Assembly (NCBI RefSeq): GCF_001280065.1
Contig: NZ_LGEA01000099.1
Span: forward strand, 1 to 64,000
Reading direction: 5' to 3'
DNA length: 64,000 nt
From: Streptomyces sp. NRRL B-1140
GTDB taxonomy: Bacteria > Actinomycetota > Actinomycetes > Streptomycetales > Streptomycetaceae
In this document: in pieces, positions 18,126 to 29,623 of the stretch
How the letters are laid out: the number at the start of each line of letters is the position of its first letter
Numbering within the stretch: the first letter of the stretch is position 1
The notes under the pieces: generated by a model
The model's input: only the letters and a program-made list of their open reading frames with translations
Told to the model about the DNA's origin: nothing
Databases searched by the model: none
Position numbers and translations under genes: made by a program

Positions 18126-18333
18126 GGTCGGCCGGGTGACTGCCGGGTCGGCCGTAGGCCATGCACGAGTGAGGCGCCCGGCCTCGGAGTGAGCGCGGCG
18201 GGGGTGACCCCGCCCGGGCCCGCCCGAGAGCCGGAGAGGGCACGCGCCCCGCCTCCTGTCTTCGTTGTCCTCGTCCCCGCGCCCCTGGACGGCGCTTCCT
18301 CACGGACCTCGAGACTCGGAGAAGAACCCACGC

Positions 18334-18753
18334 ATGTCCCACACCCCGCACGCCACCGCGTTGCCCACCACGGTCGCCCGCCTCGACCACACCGCCGTCT
18401 ACGCCTCCGACCGCCAACTGTCCGCGGAGTTCCTCGCGGCCGTCCTGGGTCTGGAGGTCGGCGCCCCCTTCGGCCCGTTCCTGCCCGTCGATCTGGGCAA
18501 CGGCGTGACCCTCGACTACTACGCGAAGACCGACGAGCCGATCCAGTCCCAGCACTACGCGTTCCTCGTGCCCGAGGAACGCTTCGACGGGATGATCGAC
18601 CGGCTGGAGGCGCTCGGCGTCACCTACTACGCCGACCCGGGCCACACCCGGCCCGGCCGGGTCAACGACCTCTTCGGCGGTCGCGGCGCCTACTTCGACG
18701 ACCCGGACGGCCACAACATGGAGATCATGACCCGGCCGTACGTCCGGCCCTGA
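18334..18753 (+). CDS. VOC-superfamily (glyoxalase/dioxygenase-like) protein
   Basis: This encodes 139 residues with a single vicinal-oxygen-chelate fold. It starts with VARLDHTAVYASDRQLSAEFL (first metal-ligand His) and ends with YFDDPDGHNMEIMTRPY (Glu metal ligand in the NMEIMT motif); SQHYAFLV supplies a third ligand. The pattern suggests a metal-dependent lyase, dioxygenase or resistance protein. ATG at 18334 was chosen over upstream in-frame starts because GGAGAAG precedes it and the fold begins 17 residues later. It converges on the GNAT gene. Substrate is not determinable. Confidence 0.82.
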   Translation: MSHTPHATALPTTVARLDHTAVYASDRQLSAEFLAAVLGLEVGAPFGPFLPVDLGNGVTLDYYAKTDEPIQSQHYAFLVPEERFDGMIDRLEALGVTYYADPGHTRPGRVNDLFGGRGAYFDDPDGHNMEIMTRPYVRP

Positions 18754-18774
18754 CGGTCGCGCACTCCCGGCCGC

Positions 18775-19257
18775 CTACAACGCCCGGTGCATGATGTGCA
18801 GCCCCACCCGGCCGTGCCGGGGGTGGTCGAACGCGTCGGGCACCGTGCCGAGGATCGTGAAGCCGAGGGAGGTCCACAGTGACACGGCCGGGTTGGTCTC
18901 GACGACTGCGTTGAACACCATGCCCCGGTAGCCGGCGGCCCGGGCCTCGGCCAGGAGGTGTTCGGCGAGGGCCCGCCCGTAACCCCGGCCGCCCCGGCCG
19001 GGGTCGACCATGAAGCCGGCGTTGGCGATACGCGCGGCGGGGCCGCCGTAGTTGGGGGTGAGGTAGGCGGAGGCGACGACAGCACCGCTGTCGTCCTCGA
19101 CGACGTAGACGCGTTTCGCCGGGTTCATCCACAGGACCCGGGCCTCCTCCTCGGAGGTGCCCGGGTCCCATGCGTAGGTCTCGCCCGCGGCGACGATGCG
19201 GTGCCAGAACGGCCAGATGCGAGGCCAGTCGTCAGCCGTTGCTTCCCTGATCAGCAT
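18775..19257 (-). CDS. GNAT-family N-acetyltransferase
   Basis: This encodes 160 residues with a full GNAT domain. It starts with IREATADDWPRIW, the acetyl-CoA pyrophosphate loop is GRGGRGYGRALAEHLL (about 88-103), and the C-terminal SLWTSLGFTILGTVP is typical of phosphinothricin- or amine-type acetyltransferases. It probably acetylates a small amine or amino acid derivative in the cytoplasm. ATG at 19257 gives the standard length. A conserved-looking small gene lies just upstream on the same strand. Confidence 0.88.
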   Translation of the reverse strand: MLIREATADDWPRIWPFWHRIVAAGETYAWDPGTSEEEARVLWMNPAKRVYVVEDDSGAVVASAYLTPNYGGPAARIANAGFMVDPGRGGRGYGRALAEHLLAEARAAGYRGMVFNAVVETNPAVSLWTSLGFTILGTVPDAFDHPRHGRVGLHIMHRAL

Positions 19258-19313
19258 GGGCGCGAGTCTGGCACGGCCATGCGCTCGGAGGTCGCGGAGG
19301 GGTGCGCCCGATG

Positions 19314-19487
19314 TCAGTCGACGCTGGGCAGGATGTGGGGCTCCGCGAGGTCGTCCTCGTAGCCCGCGAGGCGGATCGGGGCCGAACGGGCCCACACGTC
19401 GAGGCTGCCGAGCTCGTCGGCCCGTCGGCCGGCGCGCTCGCCGCGTTCCTTGGGGCGCTGATCGCGATTCGTCTTCTCCGGTGTCAC
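19314..19487 (-). CDS. Small hypothetical protein, 57 residues
   Basis: This frame starts at GTG 19487 (VTPEKTNRDQRPKERGER) and ends at TGA 19314-19316 with LAEPHILPSVD. It is charged at the N-terminus and then has GSLDVWARSAPIRLAGYEDD. There is no signal peptide or membrane helix. The sequence is compact and non-repetitive, unlike shadow frames, and I recall similar short Streptomyces proteins with a C-terminal LAGYEDD-like patch, without known function. A GGAG-like sequence lies upstream of the GTG. It is 56 bp from the start of the GNAT gene on the same strand, so the two may be co-transcribed. Confidence 0.55.
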   Translation of the reverse strand: MTPEKTNRDQRPKERGERAGRRADELGSLDVWARSAPIRLAGYEDDLAEPHILPSVD

Positions 19488-20052
19488 CGCGCACTCCTTA
19501 TGTGTCGGTCACCCTCGGGACGTACGCGCCGGTCCTGCTGCGCCTGACGCCCGCTCGGGCCTCTATGCCAAATGCAGTTCGGACGCGGTGGCGCCGGTCG
19601 ACTCACGGGAGAGCAGGCCGTGGTGAACCGGCTGGTCCCATGACGGACCGTGGGTGTGGGTAGGACCCCGTGCTGCTGTCCGTCCGCATCAGACTAACCA
19701 AATGAGCAGGGCCCCGCTCGATGGGGCTGAAAACAACCGGTAACGATCGCGCGTCATCCCGCGTTCAACTCCGGTTTACCTACCGGTTTGTAACTGAATA
19801 GGCGTTTCGTGAATCACTCGAACGGCGTACATCGAGGACGGCGCTTTTCGGACGGTTCCCAGCTCAGGTGCCGTTGGCCGGGTCGGCAGCGTGCCCGGCC
19901 CGCAACTCCCGGCTCGCCGTGCTGGACTGACGGGCACCGCAAGAGGGGAAACGCCGTGCTCGTCACCCGGGGCCCCGCATGACCGGCTCAGGGGCGCGGG
20001 AGAACTGCACGACCGGCCCCCACGCAGCCCGCTGACGCCCGACCGGACCCGC
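19488..20052. other. Gene-free stretch
   Basis: This 565-bp region between the small protein gene and the minus-strand SDR gene contains no supportable gene. It is less GC-rich around 19690-19850, with repeated ACCGGTT-like words (CAACCGGTAACG, CTCCGGTTTACCTACCGGTTTG) and a short GCCCC/GGGGC hairpin near 19710-19727. These may be regulatory, but I cannot assign a site. Confidence 0.35.
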
Positions 20053-21555
20053 CTACCACTTACCCGGCGCGTAGTCCTTCAGGAAGACCCCGTACAAGTC
20101 CTCTCCCGCCTCGCCCCGCACGATCGGGTCGTAGACCCGGGCCGCACCGTCGACCAGGTCGAGCGGCGCGTGGAACCCGGCCTCGGCGAGCCGCAGTTTG
20201 TCGTAGTGCGGCCGCTCGTCCGTGATCCAGCCGGTGTCCACCGAGGTCATCAGGATGCCGTCGGTCTGGAACATCTCCTGGGCGCTGGTCCGCGTCACCA
20301 TGTTCATCGCGGCCTTCGCGGCGTTGGTGTTCGGGTGCCCGGCTCCCTTGTACCCGCGCCCGAAGACACCCTCCATCGCTGACACGTTCACCACGTACGC
20401 GCGCCCGCTCTCCGCCTTCCTGGCGGCCTCGGCCATGGCCGGCCGCAGCGCGCTGATCAGAATGAACGGCGCCGTGTAGTTGCACAGCTGCGTCTCCAGC
20501 AGCTCGACGGGCGAGATCTGCTCGATCGTCTGCACCCAGGTGTTGGAGTCGACCACGTCGGGCACGAGACCGCCCGCGTCGATCGCTGTGCCGTCCAGGT
20601 GCCGCTCGACGCTGGCGTTGCCCGCGACCAGCGCGAGGTCGGCGACCTTCTGGGCGTCGAGGCCGCTGGTCCCCAGCGGCAGCGCGGCGATGCCGTCGAC
20701 CGCGCCGGAGTTGAAGGCGCCGATGACGTGGTGGGCGGGCAGCTCACCGGCGGGCAGCGGGGCGCTCTCGCCCTCGACGAGGGCGGCGTAGGCGGAGGGC
20801 AGGCGGCGCACGGTCTGCGTCGCGTTGTTGACGAGGATGTCGAGCGGTCCCGCCTCCGCGACCTGTTCGGCGAGGGCCACGGCCTGTGCCGGGTCGCGCA
20901 GGTCGATGCCGACGACCTCCAGGCGGTGCATCCAGTCCGCGGAGTCGTCCATGGCCTTGAAGCGGCGGATGGCGTCCTTGGGGAAGCGCGTGGTGATCGT
21001 GGTGTGCGCACCGTCGCGCAGCAGCCGGAGCGCGATGTACATGCCGATCTTGGCGCGGCCGCCGGTGAGCAGGGCCCGCTTGCCGGTGAGGTCGGCGCGG
21101 ACGTCGCGCTTCTCGCGGTTCACGCGGGCGCAGTCCGGACAGAGCTGGTGGTAGAAGTAATCGACTTCCACGTACCGGGTCTTGCAGGTGTAGCAGGAGC
21201 GGGGGCGCTGGAGTATGCCCGCGATCCGGCCTTCCTCGGTGGCCGACGACGGCAGCAGCCCCTCTGTCTCGTCGTCGATGCGCTGGGCGGAGCCGGTCGC
21301 GGTGGCCTCCGTGACCGCCTTGTCGTGGGCGGTCTTGGCGGCCCGGCGCTCCTGGCGGCGGCGCTGCTTGACCGTGCGGTAGATCCCGGCGGTGGCCCGG
21401 CGCACCGCGATGGCGTCCGGGTGGTCGACCTCCAGCTTGTCGAGTTCCTCGAGCACGCTGAGGCAGACGGCCAGGCGCTCGGGGTCGATGCCGGGTCCGT
21501 ACGAGAGCCCGCCGGCCTCGTCCATGGCCTGCGCGCCGTCCTGTGTCACCGTCAT
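20053..21555 (-). CDS. Short-chain dehydrogenase with N-terminal zinc-ribbon extension
   Basis: This 500-residue protein is about twice the usual SDR length. The N-terminal 150 residues include a charged helical stretch and four cysteines in CxxC pairs (Cys121/124 and Cys139/142, CYTC and CPDC), which should bind zinc. The SDR domain (about 157-500) has the nucleotide loop TGGRAKIG, the NNA motif (LVNNATQ), and a late Ser/Tyr/Lys region (VNVSAMEG...HPNTNAAKAAM) in which the canonical YxxxK Tyr is not obvious, so the catalytic triad may be altered. Its substrate is unknown. The wax ester synthase gene ends 106 bp upstream of its start on the same strand, so they may form an operon. Confidence 0.85.
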   Translation of the reverse strand: MTVTQDGAQAMDEAGGLSYGPGIDPERLAVCLSVLEELDKLEVDHPDAIAVRRATAGIYRTVKQRRRQERRAAKTAHDKAVTEATATGSAQRIDDETEGLLPSSATEEGRIAGILQRPRSCYTCKTRYVEVDYFYHQLCPDCARVNREKRDVRADLTGKRALLTGGRAKIGMYIALRLLRDGAHTTITTRFPKDAIRRFKAMDDSADWMHRLEVVGIDLRDPAQAVALAEQVAEAGPLDILVNNATQTVRRLPSAYAALVEGESAPLPAGELPAHHVIGAFNSGAVDGIAALPLGTSGLDAQKVADLALVAGNASVERHLDGTAIDAGGLVPDVVDSNTWVQTIEQISPVELLETQLCNYTAPFILISALRPAMAEAARKAESGRAYVVNVSAMEGVFGRGYKGAGHPNTNAAKAAMNMVTRTSAQEMFQTDGILMTSVDTGWITDERPHYDKLRLAEAGFHAPLDLVDGAARVYDPIVRGEAGEDLYGVFLKDYAPGKW

Positions 21556-21660
21556 CGCCGCTGTCGTTCCCTGCTCTGCCCTCGCGGCGCGCCGGTCGCG
21601 CCCGCTTTCGAAGGGCGGATTTTACTTCAGCGGCGGGTCGCACCGCCAAATCCGCCCCGA

Positions 21661-23004
21661 TCAGGACCGGCAGGCCTTGATCAGCGTCGCCACCTCCTTG
21701 GAGACGGCCGCCGCGAACAGATCGACGTCGGGGACCGCCTCGGCGTCGGCGACGAGGCCGTAGTGGACACTCCCCCGGTAGGTGGAGACCGCGACCGCCA
21801 GGGAGTGGCCGGGGGCGAGCGGGGCGAAGGGGAAGACGGCGGTGAGGGGGTGGCCGCCGAGCTTCAGGCCCAGGCTGGGCAGGGGCACGCTGGTGACCAG
21901 CAGGTCGAACCAGAGCCGGGCCGCCTGGCCGACCAGGGGCCCGCCGAGCCGGTGGGCGAGGGCGGGGACGTGGTCGGCGAGCAGGGCGACGGCGCCCGCG
22001 CCCCGGTTGGGGCCGGCGTCCTTGTTGCGATCCATGGCGTCCCGGACCGCTGCCAGACGGGTCAGCGGGTCCGGGTCGTCGACCGGAAGCCGTATCAAGT
22101 ACCCGGAGAGCCGGTTGCCCTGCGGGTACGCCGTACGGGGGCGGCGCTTGGAGACGGGGATCAGCGCGCGGGGCGCAACGCCCTCGCTGCTGTCGCCGCG
22201 CTCGTCGAGCCAGCGGCGCAGGGCACCCGCGACGACGGCGATGAGGACGTCGTTGACGGTGCCGCCGACGGTCTTGCGGATGCGGTGGATGTCATCCAGG
22301 TCGAGCACCACTCCGGCGGTACGGCGGGCGCCGCTCGGCTCGCAGGTGAGAGCGGGCGTGGAGCGCACGTCGAGGGAGGATCGGGCGACGGAGGCGCCGA
22401 TGTCCAGGGCGCGGCTCACGTCGGAGAGGGCGCCGCGCATCATCGCGGGCAGATCGCGCACGTCCGGCACGAGAGCGCGCGGGGTCACGGCGGGGCGGGG
22501 CCGGGGCGGAGGCATGTCCATGGGGTCCATGACGCCCGCCGCGAGGGTCAGCGCCCGCAGCCCGTCGGCCAGGGCGTGGTGGAACTTGAACAGCACGGCG
22601 AAGCAGACGCCGTCCTCGCCCGGCAGCACATGGGCCTCCCAGGGCGGCCGGTCGCGCTCCAGGGGGCGCCCCATGAGCCGGCCCGCCACCGCGTGGAAAT
22701 CGGCGGTGGGGGCGTGCAGCCGTACGTGGTTCAGCGGGTCGAAGTCCGGGTCCGCCTCACGGGCCGCGCCGCCGAAGGCCAGCGGCCGGCGCAGGGCCGA
22801 GGGCAGCGGCTGCCACACGTCGCGGATGCGCATCCGCAGCCCGGGGACACCGGCGGCCCGGGCCGCGAGCAGGTCCGCCGCGTGGGCGCCCGCGGCGGGC
22901 GAGTGGGCCGAGAAGACCCCGAGCGCGCCGAGGTGCATCGGGTGCTCGGCGGACTCCAGGTTCCAGAACGCCAGGTCGAGAGGAGCGAGCAGATCAGCAG
23001 TCAA
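21661..23004 (-). CDS. Wax ester synthase/diacylglycerol acyltransferase (WS/DGAT)
   Basis: This encodes 447 residues. The N-terminal acyltransferase domain carries the catalytic HHxxxDG motif as HHALADG (in LFKFHHALADGLRA). Other family landmarks are PLDLAFWNLES near the N-terminus, a conserved NDVLIAVVAGALR segment and PLPSLGLKLGG. These enzymes transfer acyl groups from acyl-CoA to diacylglycerol or fatty alcohols at the membrane surface to make storage lipids. It is followed by the SDR gene on the same strand. A strong hairpin separates it from glgC upstream. Confidence 0.9.
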   Translation of the reverse strand: MTADLLAPLDLAFWNLESAEHPMHLGALGVFSAHSPAAGAHAADLLAARAAGVPGLRMRIRDVWQPLPSALRRPLAFGGAAREADPDFDPLNHVRLHAPTADFHAVAGRLMGRPLERDRPPWEAHVLPGEDGVCFAVLFKFHHALADGLRALTLAAGVMDPMDMPPPRPRPAVTPRALVPDVRDLPAMMRGALSDVSRALDIGASVARSSLDVRSTPALTCEPSGARRTAGVVLDLDDIHRIRKTVGGTVNDVLIAVVAGALRRWLDERGDSSEGVAPRALIPVSKRRPRTAYPQGNRLSGYLIRLPVDDPDPLTRLAAVRDAMDRNKDAGPNRGAGAVALLADHVPALAHRLGGPLVGQAARLWFDLLVTSVPLPSLGLKLGGHPLTAVFPFAPLAPGHSLAVAVSTYRGSVHYGLVADAEAVPDVDLFAAAVSKEVATLIKACRS

Positions 23005-23101
23005 GGGCTTGCCTCGCGTCGACGACGGGTGGGCCAGCAGTCAACCGCCCCCAGCCGATTACGGTCAAGTACGATCAGGCTACGTACAGTTAACAGCAGA
23101 T

Positions 23102-23134
23102 TAAGTCCCGCCCCGGCGGAGGGGGCGGGACTTA
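23102..23134 (-). terminator. Stem-loop terminator after glgC
   Basis: A perfect 13-bp stem (23102-23114 and 23122-23134) with a 7-base loop and GC-rich core lies between the glgC stop and the start of the downstream WS/DGAT gene, all on the minus strand. It should end glgA-glgC transcription. Confidence 0.7.
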
Positions 23135-23274
23135 TGGTGCATGTGCCGTCAGTTCAGCACAGGTTGCGTCGCCGGGCACCCCGTGCGAGTCACCCGGGAG
23201 GCGTCATGGGTCGATGATCAACGCGGACGCCACGCCACGCGTATGTCAGGACAAGGCGTTCACGCCGTCGGGCG

Positions 23275-24495
23275 TCAGGTGACCAACTGCCCCTTGCCCA
23301 AGGCGATGACTCCGCCCTTGGACACGGTGTACAGCTCCGCGTCCCGCTCGGGGTTGACGCCGATCGTCGCGCCCGGCGGCACCTCGACGTTCTTGTCGAG
23401 GACGGCGCCGCGCACCACCGCGCCCCGGCCGATGTGCACGTTGTCGTGCAGCACCGAGCCCTGCACCACGGCCCCCGGGTCGACCACCACGCCCGGCGAC
23501 AGCACGGACCGCGTGACCTGCCCGCGCACCAGGCAGCCCGCGCTGATGATCGACTCGCTGGCGATGCCCCCGGCGTTGAAGCGGGCCGGCGAGAGCTGGT
23601 ACGAGTGCGTGTAGATGGGCCAGCTGCGGTTGTACAGATTGAAGGCGGGGCGCTCCGCGATCAGGTCCATGTGGGCCTCGTAGTAGGCGTCCAGCGTGCC
23701 GACGTCCCGCCAGTAGCCCTGGTCGCGGGTGGTCTCGCCGGGGACGTGGTTGGCGCTGAAGTCGTACAGCGCGGCCTCGCCCCGGTCGGTGAGCTGGGGC
23801 AGGATCGAGCCGCCCATGTCGTGCACGGACGACTCGTCCTCCGCGTCCCGCTTGAGCGCCTCGATGAGGGCCTTGGTGGTGAAGATGTAGTTGCCCATCG
23901 ACGCGAAGACACAGTTCGGGTCGTCCGAGAGACCCGGCGGGTCGGTCGGCTTCTCCAGGAAGCGCTCCACCGTCTGGCCGTCCGAGCCCGGCGTGATCAC
24001 CCCGAAGGCCGAGGATTCGGTGCGCGGCACCCGGATACCGGCCACCGTCACCCCCGCGCCGCTCTCGATGTGCTGGGCGAGCATCTGGCGCGGGTCCATG
24101 CGGTAGACGTGGTCGGCACCGAAGACGGCGACGTACTCGGGCTGCTCGTCGTAGACGAGGTTCAGCGACTGCAGGATCGCGTCGGCGCTGCCCAGGTACC
24201 AGCGCGGGCCGAGGCGCTGCTGGGCGGGCACGGGCGTGACGTAGTTGCCCAGCAGGTTGGACATCCGCCAGGTGGTCGTGATGTGCCGGTCGAGCGAATG
24301 CGACTTGTACTGCGTCAGGACGCAGATGCGCAGGATGTCGCCGTTGACGAGGTTGGACAGGACGAAGTCGACCAGGCGGTACGTGCCGCCGAAGGTCACC
24401 GCCGGTTTGGCCCGGTCCGCGGTCAGGGGCATCAGCCGCTTGCCCTCGCCGCCCGCCAGCACGATCCCCAGGACCGAAGGACCACCACCACGCAT
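23275..24495 (-). CDS. glgC: Glucose-1-phosphate adenylyltransferase
   Basis: This encodes 406 residues. The nucleotidyltransferase domain starts with [17 protein letters not shown], has the substrate region [10 protein letters not shown], and [14 protein letters not shown]. The C-terminal third is a left-handed beta-helix with hexapeptide-like turns ([31 protein letters not shown]). It makes ADP-glucose from glucose-1-phosphate and ATP, the first step of glycogen or alpha-glucan synthesis. ATG at 24495 has GAGGGGAGC directly upstream, so the GTG at 24510 was not used. It lies 51 bp downstream of the GlgA-type glycosyltransferase gene on the same strand. Confidence 0.95.
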   Translation of the reverse strand: MRGGGPSVLGIVLAGGEGKRLMPLTADRAKPAVTFGGTYRLVDFVLSNLVNGDILRICVLTQYKSHSLDRHITTTWRMSNLLGNYVTPVPAQQRLGPRWYLGSADAILQSLNLVYDEQPEYVAVFGADHVYRMDPRQMLAQHIESGAGVTVAGIRVPRTESSAFGVITPGSDGQTVERFLEKPTDPPGLSDDPNCVFASMGNYIFTTKALIEALKRDAEDESSVHDMGGSILPQLTDRGEAALYDFSANHVPGETTRDQGYWRDVGTLDAYYEAHMDLIAERPAFNLYNRSWPIYTHSYQLSPARFNAGGIASESIISAGCLVRGQVTRSVLSPGVVVDPGAVVQGSVLHDNVHIGRGAVVRGAVLDKNVEVPPGATIGVNPERDAELYTVSKGGVIALGKGQLVT

Positions 24496-24546
24496 GGCCG
24501 CTCCCCTCACGCCGATTTCCCGATGCCTGCCCCTGTGCAGTACCCG

Positions 24547-25698
24547 CTAAGCCTGTTTGACGATCTCCTCGTAGAGCCGGACCGTGCGGCGGGCCACCGC
24601 GTCCCAGCCGAATTCGCCGACCGCGCGCCCCCGCCCGGTCTCGCCCATCCGCCGGGCGGCCGCCGGATCGGCCAGGACGGTGTCCATGGCCCGGGCGAGC
24701 CCCGCCTCGAAGTCGTCGCCGGGCTGGACGAGCAGCCCTGTCGTGCCGTCGTCCACGACCTCGGGGATGCCGCCGACCGCCGAGGCCACCACCGGCGTGC
24801 CGCAGGCCATCGCCTCCAGGTTCACGATGCCGAGCGGCTCGTACACCGACGGGCAGACGAAGAGGGCGGCGTGGGTGAGGAGCTGGATCACCTCCGGGCG
24901 CGGCAGCATCTTCGGGATCCAGAACACCCCGTCACGGACCCCGCTCAGCTCCCCGAACAGCTCGCGGAACTCCTGGTCGATCTCCGGCGTGTCCGGGGCG
25001 CCCGCGCACAGCACGACCTGCGCGGCCGGGTCGATGTCGCGCACCGCGCGCAGCAGGTGGGGCACGCCCTTCTGCCGGGTGATACGCCCGACGAACAGCA
25101 CGTACGGGCGGGAGCGGTCCAGGCCGATCCGGTCCAGGGCGTCCGTGCCGGGGTCGGGCCGGTAGAGCGTGGTGTCGATGCCGTTGTGCACGACGTGGAC
25201 CCGCTCCGGGTCGAGCGCCGGGTAGCAGCCGAGGATGTCCTCGCGCATGGCGCCGGACACGGCGATCACCGCGTCGGCGGCCTCGATCGCGGTGCGTTCG
25301 GCCCAGCTGGACAGTTCGTAGCCGCCACCGAGCTGCTCGGCCTTCCAGGGGCGCAGGGGCTCCAGCGAGTGCGCGGTCATGACGTGCGGGATGCCGTACA
25401 GCATCTTCGCGAGGTGGCCGCCGAGGTTGGCGTACCAGGTGTGGGAGTGGACCAGTTCGCGGCCTTCCAGAGCGGCGGCCATGGCGAGGTCGACGGAGAA
25501 CGTGCGCAGCGCGTCGTTGGCGCCGTCGAGCGCCGACCAGGGCCGGTGCCTGCGCACACCGTCGGCGCGGCCCTCGCCCCAGCAGTGCACGTCCAGGTCG
25601 ACCAGTGGTCGCAGCTCCCGGGCGAGGAACTCCACATGGACACCTGCACCGCCGTACACGTCCGGCGGGTACTCCCGGGTCAGCAGTCCGACGCGCAC
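24547..25698 (-). CDS. glgA: Actinobacterial GlgA-type glycosyltransferase (GT4)
   Basis: This encodes 383 residues. It begins MRVGLLTREYPPDVYGGAGVHVEFLARELR and has the donor-binding region VLFVGRITRQKGVPHLLRA and the family EX7E-like segment CPSVYEPLGIVNLEAMACGTPVV. This shape is the actinobacterial GlgA (also called GlgM in mycobacteria), which uses ADP-glucose for glycogen or maltose-1-phosphate synthesis; which of these applies here is not visible. GTG at 25698 was chosen over TTG at 25704 because of the spacing to GGGAG. It forms an operon with glgC. Confidence 0.9.
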   Translation of the reverse strand: MRVGLLTREYPPDVYGGAGVHVEFLARELRPLVDLDVHCWGEGRADGVRRHRPWSALDGANDALRTFSVDLAMAAALEGRELVHSHTWYANLGGHLAKMLYGIPHVMTAHSLEPLRPWKAEQLGGGYELSSWAERTAIEAADAVIAVSGAMREDILGCYPALDPERVHVVHNGIDTTLYRPDPGTDALDRIGLDRSRPYVLFVGRITRQKGVPHLLRAVRDIDPAAQVVLCAGAPDTPEIDQEFRELFGELSGVRDGVFWIPKMLPRPEVIQLLTHAALFVCPSVYEPLGIVNLEAMACGTPVVASAVGGIPEVVDDGTTGLLVQPGDDFEAGLARAMDTVLADPAAARRMGETGRGRAVGEFGWDAVARRTVRLYEEIVKQA

Positions 25699-25737
25699 CC
25701 GCAACTCCCTGCTCTCAGCGGCCGTTCCCTTTCATGG

Positions 25738-26493
25738 TCACCCAGATGAGGCGCGTGGGGAAGAGCGGGGCGGTCGTGGGAAGCAACAGTCGCCGCAGAC
25801 GCCCCCTCCGGGGACCCGGTAGTAGAGGCAGCAGCTGCGGCGCCGGAAGGCGCTGCCGGTGAGGGTTCCGGCGCCGGTGAGCCGGGGGTCCGCGAGGAGT
25901 TCCGCGGCCAGGGAGCGGGCCCGGGCGGCGATGTCCCCACGGCCGTGCCGCCGGGCCCAGCGGTCCAGTTCCCGGGCGGCCCCGGCCAGCGCGGAGGCGG
26001 CGTTGCCCCGCAGCAGGCCGATGGCGAGACCGTGACGGGAGCGCAGGGCCGCCGCCAGGGGAGCGAGGTGGCCGTCCAGGACGAGGTCCGCGACCGTCGG
26101 GGCGTCACCGGGCAGGGGCGTGACCTCCGTGAGCCACAGGTCGTCGGGGGCGCTGCCGTCGGCGTCCCAGCGCAGCAGCCGGGCGTCCAGGTCGGGGACG
26201 CGGCCGTACAGCGCGGCGCAGCCGAGGGCGACCGACCAGAGCCGGGCCGCGAGACCCTGGTGGGTCACGGACGCGGCGACCCGCGGCTCCGGGACCCGCA
26301 GGGCGGTCGCGACCTTCTGCACACGAAAAAACAGGGGATTTCCTGACACTTCCGGTGACGTTGTGGCATACGCCTGTGCGAGAGTGGGAAGGGACCCGGC
26401 CGGTGCTCCTCGCGTGCGCAGCACGAAGAAGCCGGCGAGCGGGCGGAGCGCGGCGAGGTCGGGGTCGAGGTCCACGAACAGCAGTAGTACCAA
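25738..26493 (-). CDS. FhuF-like (2Fe-2S)-binding protein
   Basis: This encodes about 251 residues. The C-terminal motif RRRSCCLYYRVPGGGVCGDCCF supplies the four Cys ligands of the FhuF-type [2Fe-2S] site, linked in the family to reduction of ferric siderophores. The N-terminal 200 residues are Ala/Leu/Arg-rich and helical, as in actinobacterial FhuF-like proteins. The start is uncertain: TTG at 26493 gives MVLLLFVDLDPDL, but GTG at 26475 would begin closer to the conserved DLDPDLAALRPLAGFF. It precedes glgA on the same strand but with no sign of functional linkage. No siderophore genes are seen nearby. Confidence 0.75.
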   Translation of the reverse strand: MVLLLFVDLDPDLAALRPLAGFFVLRTRGAPAGSLPTLAQAYATTSPEVSGNPLFFRVQKVATALRVPEPRVAASVTHQGLAARLWSVALGCAALYGRVPDLDARLLRWDADGSAPDDLWLTEVTPLPGDAPTVADLVLDGHLAPLAAALRSRHGLAIGLLRGNAASALAGAARELDRWARRHGRGDIAARARSLAAELLADPRLTGAGTLTGSAFRRRSCCLYYRVPGGGVCGDCCFPRPPRSSPRASSG

Positions 26494-26702
26494 GGCCCTT
26501 AGGGGACGCGCCCGGTGACCCCCGACCGGACCCGCCCACCCTGGGGATGACGGTGCTCCCCGCGTACTCCATCGGCAGTAGGACCCAATGAGTGCTCAGG
26601 GACGACGACGGGAAGACCTGGACACGGCAGGGTGTTGGTCATGAAAGCCCACCTTTCGCCGCGTCGGGCCGATCGCCCCCGCCTCACGCAGAGGAGCAGC
26701 CG

Positions 26703-29547
<2,845 letters not shown>

Positions 29548-29623
29548 TCAGGATGGTCGACGGGGGCATGCTTGTGGGGCCCCACCGGCAGCACCGATAC
29601 CGAGGTCTTTAGGAGCGAACCGA

